Assembly (NCBI GenBank): GCA_032622095.1 | Contig: CP136061.1 | Span: forward strand, 198,138,935 to 198,202,934 | Direction: 5' to 3' | Origin: Siphonodentalium dalli | Taxonomy: Eukaryota; Mollusca; Scaphopoda; Gadilida; Siphonodentaliidae | Length of the DNA stretch: 64,000 bases | Notes under the pieces: model-generated | The model's input: the letters and a program-made list of their open reading frames with translations, nothing else | Database searches by the model: none | What the model was told of the DNA's origin: nothing | Shown here: in pieces, positions 57,775-64,000 of the stretch | How positions within the stretch are numbered: position 1 is the first letter of the stretch | Layout of the letters: each line of letters starts with the position of its first letter | Translations under genes and position numbers: made by a program

Positions 57775-58900
57775 CCCCTGCTCCAACTTGAAAACAAATT
57801 TGACTTCTTGTCTGATATAATACAACATGTGTCAGTGCATGTGTTGGATATTTTAGGAGGTGGGTGGCTTTATACATTTCAAATTCACGGTGCGTTCCTC
57901 CCCAATGGAGACCCTCCATCCACGTCCCTGATGAATGTTGGTGAAGTACATATGTGATTTTATAGCCCTGGAAGTTATCGCTGTGGCCAATTTTCAGATT
58001 TCATGTGTATGTATACAATTGCAATTAAATAACTAGTCTGAGTAATAGCTTTTTCTAATGAAAACAATATTGTAATAAGTGTTTACTAATTTTTGCAGAT
58101 AACCTCAGCTTATTGTAAGAATGAGTGATGTGATCCTCTGAATTTTCTGCAAGACAACTTTGCCAATAATTCTGGAATTTGTGAGAGGACAAAACATTTC
58201 CAATGGCAGTCTGTGAGTAAAATATAATGATGTTACTTTGCATTTCAACTAATCTTTTAATTTTGAGAGGCATTGGGGCTACATGATCTGACTCACATGT
58301 ATCACAACCTACATGCACATATACAGTCGGTCAGGATGCTGAAATCAATCATCCAGATGAACTACTCTCATAATGAGGGGGTGCTTATGACTCTACGGCA
58401 ATGTCATCGATGTGTGCTTTTTACGGAACACTCATTTTAGCACTGCGAAGCTCAACGGGGATATTATATAGATATATTCTTCGCTGATGTTGAATCAAAT
58501 ATGAATCATATACTCATGCAGCAGCATGTTTAATTGAATATGATTTTTTGAATATTTGCGGGATCCTAAAATTAAGTTACCCCTAGTGTCATCGAGAATC
58601 TTTTATCAAATGAGTTGCAGAAGGTGCATGGATATATTTTGCGACAGCAAAACTCGAGCAGAATGTAATTATGCACTGTCCACCATGATTTTGATAAAAT
58701 ATTTGAGATTATGGTACAAGTTGTGTTCTGTATTTATTCTACACCACTGTGTCAATCCATGAGTCAGCTACCTTTATTGTGATTTAAGTCTGATGGATAA
58801 CCGGTTATGATCGGGACATCACCTGAAGCTGATTGTTGACATACTAAATGTACCTATAATAGCTGTTTGTCACCTTTCTTGATGACAACATCAACAAAAA
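57775..58900. other. Unassigned stretch
   Basis: Short frames only, and no recognised gene or repeat. Confidence 0.3.
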
Positions 58901-58905
58901 TAGTT

Positions 58906-59897
58906 CCGGTGTAACAGTTTATCTCCCCCCCTGGGTATCTTCCCCCCCGCCCTGGGTATCTCCCCCCCCCACTCATATATTTTTTTGTCCTCACTTATTT
59001 TATAATATTATGGTAAGAAATGCCGAGAAAACTATTAAAAAAAAAAAAAAAAAATTTTGAAGTTTAACTTAACCCCTCACACAATAGCATAAATATATCA
59101 AAATATTACCTTACGATTTTATCGTTTATTTTGCTTTATATTGTCATGAAATGGCGAGAAATTAACTTTATATGAGAACAATTTAATAGAGTAAGAATTT
59201 GGGGTGGGGGGGGGGGTGAAGATACCCAGGCCTGAGTATCTTCCCCCTCACCCAGCACCTACATATGACAAAAATTAAAAGTATGATTTTATTGCTTAAT
59301 TTGCTTTATATAGTTATGAAATGGCGAGATAAACTTATATATATATTTTTTTTAATTCTGCTGCTGGGTGAGGGGGGGGAGGAGGATACTCAGGCCTCTC
59401 CCCAACACCAAATTCCTACTCTATCAACTTTTTGTCATAAAAAGTTAATTTCTGACCATATCATGACTATTTAAAGCAATACAATCATACGTTTAATTTT
59501 TGTCATATGTAGGTGCTGGGTGGGGGGGGGGGAGATACTCAGGCCTGGGTATCTTTCCCCCCCACCCCAAATTCTTACTCTATCAAATTTTGCTCATATA
59601 AAGTTAATTTCTCGCCATTTCATGACTATATAAAGCAAATTAAACGATAGAATCATACGGTAATATTTTGACATATTTATGCTATTATTGGGTTAAGTTA
59701 AACTTCAAAATAACCAAAAAAAATAAAAATTTAATAGTTTTCTCGGCATTTCTTACCATAATAATATAAAATAAGTGAGGGAAAAAAAATGTATGAGTGG
59801 GGGGGAAGATACCCAGGGTGGGGGGAGAAGATACCCCGGGGTATGTTCCCCCCGGGGGGGGAAGATACCCAGGGGGGGAGATATTGTGTTACACCGG
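58906..59897. mobile_element. ~1-kb hairpin (fold-back) element with GGGTATCTTCCCCCC ends
   Basis: CCGGTGTAACA at 58906 pairs with TGTTACACCGG ending 59897. Arms of roughly 430-480 bp continue through CCCTGGGTATCTTCCCCCC, AGAAATGCCGAGAAAACTAT, TTGCTTTATAT and GAAATGGCGAGA. The loop is near 59340-59480. C/G runs vary in length between the arms. A related end (GTTGTAACAGGATACCTCCCC) occurs near 49235. No coding sequence. Confidence 0.85.
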
Positions 59898-60184
59898 CTT
59901 CTATTCCACTAGAGGCATACAATAATAAACCAAACCACACCTGCAAACAATTGTCCACTTATCTGTTATGTTAAAGTGTTATGCTGCAAGATGCAATTTG
60001 ACACTGGCCACTCATGTAATATTTCACGGAACTTGAGCCCCAACAAGTCTGTATACTAACTATACTCACATGTTTTTTTAATATTTGGAGTGATTATTTA
60101 TTTTACTTCATTGTATAATAATTATATAAAGCATTTCATGTATAATTTAGCGTGCAAACTCTCAAGTTGATTCAATGAACCCCA

Positions 60185-60700
60185 TATATTCAGCTTCCAA
60201 CAACATATTTTGAAATGCTGCTTCAGTTATCAGAATCGATTAATTGCTCAAAAATAATGTCAATTATAGTATAAAATTGCTCAAAATGTGTTATTTATCA
60301 ACATGTTTTTCAATGAAAATTTTGCCTCATTATCAACACAAAGCTACTTGATTTTAGAGTTATCTTCATCCGCAATTTGGTCCAAGACCATTGGCCCGTT
60401 GACTTTTTCCCAGGCCACTATTAAGTCTCGATGGTGAAAAATAATAGATTTAAAAATGAATATGTAATAACTCTTAGCTTTGGTGGGTGGGTTCATCGAC
60501 TCAAATCAGATATCCTCCCACCCGAATCCAAATATATAGTAACTACACACACGTACCAATTTCGTCCCGATCGGCCGAGAATCGTAGATTTGTATCAATG
60601 ACAGACAAACATACAGACAGACAAACAGAGGTCTTCAAAATATATATGAGATTGAGCCTTATTGAGGGGCATCTAATCGGATGATGCATACTTAATATTG
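60185..60700. mobile_element. TACTCAATCCGATC-family element, left-truncated copy
   Basis: It has the internal words CTTCAGTTATCAGAATCGATTA, CTTGATTTTAGAGTTATC and TAGCTTTGGTGGGTGGGTTC. The right end is TAATCGGATGATGCATACTTAA. At about 60548-60650 it carries an inserted or fused ACGTACCAATTTCGTCCCGATCGG segment with GACA repeats, like the end of the 34440 satellite. Confidence 0.7.
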
Positions 60701-61070
60701 ATTATATTTAAACAGTTTACAGCTCTGTTTGTTCTGAGCAATAACTATTTCTAAAAATAGTGACAAATATATGTCCCACAGGGCAAATTGATAGTCACAT
60801 TATATAAGGAAATCAATATTAATTGATAGTAGTGTTCCCAGGTAGGTGTTTTTGATTCATTTCTCTTATGTTATACCGAGGAAACTATATACTTGTTGTG
60901 GGAACAGATAATTCATCTTTAAATTGAAGCCTGGAAATCATAGAGTGTGTCATTTCATGTTTGGGAAATATGATGAACATTGGTACAAGTGACCTAGATA
61001 GCTGGAACCTGATTTGTGGATTTTCATCAACAAGTTGGGGGAGGTGTGTCTGAAAATGGTTGGTTAAATG

Positions 61071-61478
61071 TTCAAGGTACTCAATCCAATTAGACCCTCA
61101 TAAATTACTATTTCTTTGGCTTCTGAGGTAAAAAAAATAATTGATTCGAGTCGAGTAACCTACCCATCAACCCTCAGAGTGATCAGATATAAATTTTTGA
61201 AGTTTTGTTATCTCTTGTTTCTGGCCCAGAACATCCGGTCAAAAGGAAGTTCTCAGTGCTTCATTTTAGAGTTATCCATCTTCGTCCGTTTGAATAAATA
61301 ATTCTGTTGCAATTATTAGTACACATTTCGAGAAAATTACAAATTAAAAAAAAGAATCAATATCTGATCATTCTGAGCTTTGATGGATGGGTTCCTCGAC
61401 TCAAATTAATTATTTTTAACCCCTGAAGCCGAAGAAATAGTATTTTAGGGGTGCTTAATCAGATTGAGTACCTTTAAG
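61071..61478. mobile_element. TACTCAATCCGATC-family element, copy
   Basis: The left end CAAGGTACTCAATCCAATTAGA and right end AATCAGATTGAGTACCTTTAA are inverted. AATTACTATTTCTTTGGCTTC and its complement lie in the arms, with GAGTTATCCATCTTCGTCCG in the middle. Confidence 0.82.
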
Positions 61479-61568
61479 ATCCATGCTATAATAGATTTTT
61501 TTCAGTTCAAATCATGACATACATAAACAATTATTTAAAATTCTGACTTCATATATTTATTTTTTCAG

Positions 61569-61794
61569 GATGACTACAGAATCAGATATACAATGTGCTA
61601 TACGAGGAAGTAGAGGTCTACCATACAGTGATGATATGTTACTACTTCTAGCTTCAAAATGCCATGAGTTGAATTTCCCATTCAAGGTGGATGACAAACA
61701 GTATTTATGGACCAGTTCTCAAATGTGTGACAATCTTCAGCCGTGTAATATCATACACATGCTTTGTAAATTACCATGCAATATGTTATTGTGA
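61569..61794 (+). CDS. Candidate terminal exon, unassigned
   Basis: A strong acceptor (poly-T then TTTTTTCAG) ends at 61568 and is followed by G and then the frame MTTESDIQCAIRGSRG... to TGA at 61792-61794, 74 codons. The peptide has a predicted-helical block (YSDDMLLLLASKCHELNF) and four or more cysteines in its second half. I do not recognise the family. Since the frame could continue from an upstream exon, the ATG need not be the start. The upstream kilobases are mostly repeats, so a partner exon was not found. A downstream array of exon-like units (62606 onwards) lies on the same strand, but a stop codon separates the two unless alternative splicing is used. Confidence 0.3.
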
Positions 61795-61799
61795 AGGAG

Positions 61800-62600
61800 G
61801 ATGGATGATGAGTCACATTATTGTAATTGATGATCTGACAATCTTCAACTAAGGAATTTTCTGTTCTCTGTTCATTAAAATCATGGTAAAAGAAGCCTTG
61901 ATTTTGGCTAACTACAGGATTGGAGCAGTGGTCATACTATTATTCCTCTAATTTATTAACTGACTGAAACGGCTGAAGTGGACTATCTATTAACATTTCT
62001 CCAGTGAACATGTATGCTTGTGCCTCAACTGTTACTGTAGTGTCAACCAGAGTTTGAAGGCTCCTGCAGCACATGAAATATGAATTTTCAGCTTCATTTG
62101 TTGGATATGTAGTTATATACCATTAAAATAAAGTTCATGTAAAATAATTATACTCTTTGAGAATAAACTTTCCTCTATCAAAGTAATGGTGGTAATATTG
62201 TATTGAAAAACGATGTCAGCTTAATATAATATGGGTTTATTTATCTACTGGAAATAGGATAAGTCAGTGGGGTGTACAAATTAAATAACATCAAAGAGAC
62301 CATATTTTATCTTGGTGTTTGGTGTGATGACACCTTATCAGTGTTCTGTGTATTCTGCTTCTGAATTGTAATGTAAGCATTGATACTGAATCTTAATTGC
62401 CATGATACACCATGAAAGTAATAGAGAAGTGATTCCTGTTCAATGACTGGTGGTATCCTAACTACAGTATATGTAACGCAACAGAAATTGCTGGTCCCAC
62501 TTTTACTTGTAACTTCTTTCGTAAATTTTAACAGTACTTATCTGACAGTGCTGTCTCGTCAAAAGTTCAAAACAGATCAAAACGATAAATTTAATATATG
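61800..62600. other. Unassigned stretch
   Basis: AT-rich sequence between the candidate exon and the tandem array. The last ~150 bp resemble the intervals between the array units. Confidence 0.3.
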
Positions 62601-62605
62601 CTCAG

Positions 62606-62689
62606 TTTTCGAAAAATCCTCATGTCATTGATGCGGGAGAGGTGGCTTGGAATCATTCCAAAGATCCTCATACCCTGTCAATTGAAGAG
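62606..62689 (+). CDS. Exon-like unit 1 (28 codons, phase 0-0)
   Basis: It is preceded by ATATGCTCAG and followed by GTGACT, so GAAGAG|GTGACT gives a plausible donor. It encodes FSKNPHVIDAGEVAWNHSKD then PHTLSIEE. Both boundaries are in phase 0, as expected of a cassette exon that can be duplicated without frame change. Family unrecognised, and transcription is not shown. Confidence 0.3.
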
Positions 62690-62957
62690 GTGACTTCGAT
62701 GCTGACTCCAGAATAAGAGCAATTATTAAAATGCATGTAACATGCATGTAACTCTATTCATAATAGCATTGTTTGTATTGTCATTGCCATTTTATTGTAC
62801 CGGTATATATGAATTTCAATGCCAACTTTCTCTGAAGTTAGTTCCATTCCACAAATCCGTTATACATGTATATGATAACTAATGGGTTGATACTTTTTGG
62901 AGAGTGTTGTGTCCTCTTGTCAAAACTTATCAAAATGATATTTTCATGCTCACTCAG

Positions 62958-63041
62958 TTTTTGAAAAATCCTCTTGTCATTGACAAGGGAGAGGTGACTT
63001 GGAGTCATTCTAAAGATCCTCATACCCTGTCAATTGAAGAG
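62958..63041 (+). CDS. Exon-like unit 2 (28 codons, phase 0-0)
   Basis: It is preceded by ATGCTCACTCAG and followed by GTGACT. It encodes FLKNPLVIDKGEVTWSHSKD then PHTLSIEE. It differs from unit 1 at six residues and at a few silent positions. The frame can be read further into the interval. Confidence 0.3.
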
Positions 63042-63102
63042 GTGACTTCGATGCCTTATCCTGGATGCAAGCAATTAAAATATAAACTTGAATGCATCTA
63101 AC

Positions 63103-63612
63103 TTTTCCGGTTCAATATAATTGTTTATTTGCCAATTTATTTTACAGGCAAATGACAATGCCAACTATGGGTGATGTTCGATCAATTAAGCGTACTGGAT
63201 GTATATCTAATAGCACATTCCTCGGGATTTTATTCTGGGTAACATTTTTCTGACAATGCTGTGTTTTCTCAACAAAATTTATCAATATGATACTTTCATT
63301 CTCAGTTTTTGAAAGATCTTCATGTCATTGACATGGGAGAGGTGGCTTGGAGTCAATCCGAAGATCCTCGTGCCCTGTCAATTGAAGAAGTGGCTTCAAA
63401 AACTGAGAATGAAAGTATCATATTGATAAATTTTGTTGAGAAAACACAGCATTGTCAGAAAAATGTTACCCAGAATAAAATCCCGAGGAATGTGCTATTA
63501 GATATACATCCAGTACACTTAATTGATCGAACATCACCCATAGTTGGCATTGTCATTTGCCTGTAAAATAAATTGGCAATTAAACAATTATATTGAACCG
63601 GAAAAGTTAGAT
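63103..63612. repeat. ~510-bp nearly perfect inverted duplication
   Basis: Arms of ~208 bp, from CTAACTTTTCCGGTTCAATA at 63103 to its complement ending at about 63611, differ at only a handful of positions. The unpaired ~90 bp in the middle is exon-like unit 3. The right arm replaces the interval that would follow a normal unit. Confidence 0.88.
63306..63389 (+). CDS. Exon-like unit 3 (28 codons, phase 0-0)
   Basis: It is preceded by TTTCATTCTCAG and followed by GTGGCT after GAAGAA, a weaker donor than in units 1 and 2. It encodes FLKDLHVIDMGEVAWSQSED then PRALSIEE. It is the loop sequence of the 63103-63612 inverted repeat. Confidence 0.27.
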
Positions 63613-63719
63613 AAATAGTGAGTTAAACTTTTCTTGCACATTTCATTGTCATTGCAAATTTATTATACCAGTACATGTAAATGCCAATGTAATATGAGGT
63701 CCATTCAGCATATATAACA

Positions 63720-64000
63720 TATGATAGCATGTTTTTCATGATTTATTTTGGCTAATAAAAAAAAAGAAGTAATAATTATGGCTTTCAATATCAAACATTC
63801 TTACTGTGATGGCCTAAATTCAGTGGCCTCAACCATGCGATTCTGATTCGACATTACAGTTGCTACATCACCCAAAAATGTCCAATATTTGCAAAAAGAA
63901 TGCATGTAAATTTATTACACATAAAGTGTATAGATTAGTTGTTACACAGTGTGTGTACCAAATATGCACAATACTGGGTACTATATACTACAAAATTGTG
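63720..64000. other. Unassigned end of the window
   Basis: AT-rich, no gene seen. The tandem array may resume beyond the edge. Confidence 0.3.

Larger units (their letters stand above)
62450..63720 (+). repeat. ~350-bp tandem array carrying an 84-nt exon-like segment
   Basis: Three units with starts of the conserved segment at 62606, 62958 and 63306, plus the left part of a fourth unit from about 63615, repeat the same order. An AT-rich interval with CAATGCCAAC and a polypyrimidine-CTCAG is followed by the 84-nt segment. Intervals are more diverged than the segments. The third unit also lies within a ~510-bp inverted duplication. Confidence 0.8.

Noticed and set aside
57635-57919. 94-codon minus-strand ORF
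   Set aside because: It is mostly tRNA-derived SINE sequence, including the box B.

Overview
The window looks like intergenic, transposon-rich DNA from an invertebrate animal nuclear genome, most probably a mollusc or a related lophotrochozoan. It is AT-rich, has GT-AG introns, no bacterial-style operons, many TACATGTA-type words, and dozens of fold-back elements and tandem arrays. A tRNA-derived SINE at about 57.5-57.8 kb ends in a GACGTTAAACCCTAATAAAC-type tail of the kind I associate with molluscan SINEs. The species assignment is inference.

The only convincingly intact protein-coding unit is a complete two-gene DNA transposon at 24166-30853. Its ends are 16-bp inverted repeats (CAATAGCACAGCGCAC) flanked by a direct AGTC. 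The plus-strand gene (24304-26824, two exons) encodes a 588-aa SAP + SWIM zinc finger + YqaJ exonuclease protein. The minus-strand gene (30668-27784, three exons) encodes a THAP + helix-turn-helix + DDE_Tnp_4 transposase of about 517 aa. The two genes converge on a gap that holds two TA-flanked fold-back elements. A 530-bp fold-back element sits inside the transposase's third exon and breaks it, so this copy is probably no longer autonomous. The gene pair matches what I remember of the ISL2EU-type (transposase + YqaJ) eukaryotic elements.

Layout. 1-870: 21-bp minisatellite. 0.9-3.4 kb: dispersed repeat debris. 3.57-3.87 kb: an unassigned protein-like ORF. 4.27-5.56 kb: a degenerate ~135-bp satellite. 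6.67-7.88 kb: a decayed non-LTR retrotransposon reverse transcriptase on the minus strand. 8.1-10.5 kb and 17.4-22.7 kb: copies, in opposite orientations, of one modular repeat family (modules A-E). It includes a repeated 61-codon ORF, a large inverted repeat, a nested SINE and a near-identical 1,235-bp tandem duplication. 10.5-10.85 kb: an array of a palindromic GGTTTTGATCAAAACC motif. 11-17 kb: fold-backs, short tandem repeats and two unassigned minus-strand ORFs. 24.2-30.9 kb: the transposon. 31-58 kb: mostly non-coding, with TTAA-flanked fold-backs, TA-flanked fold-backs, minisatellites, poly-G/C elements and one minus-strand candidate secreted-protein gene (signal-peptide exon near 38.1 kb and a terminal exon near 34 kb, not proven to be joined). 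58.9-59.9 kb: a ~1-kb hairpin element. 61.57-61.79 kb: a possible terminal exon. 62.6 kb to the end: a tandem array (unit ~350 bp) that repeats an exon-like 84-nt, phase-0 segment.

Apart from the two transposon genes, which would act together in excision and insertion of that element, I see no cooperating gene set. Most of the sequence records successive insertions, and nesting gives relative ages for several of them.
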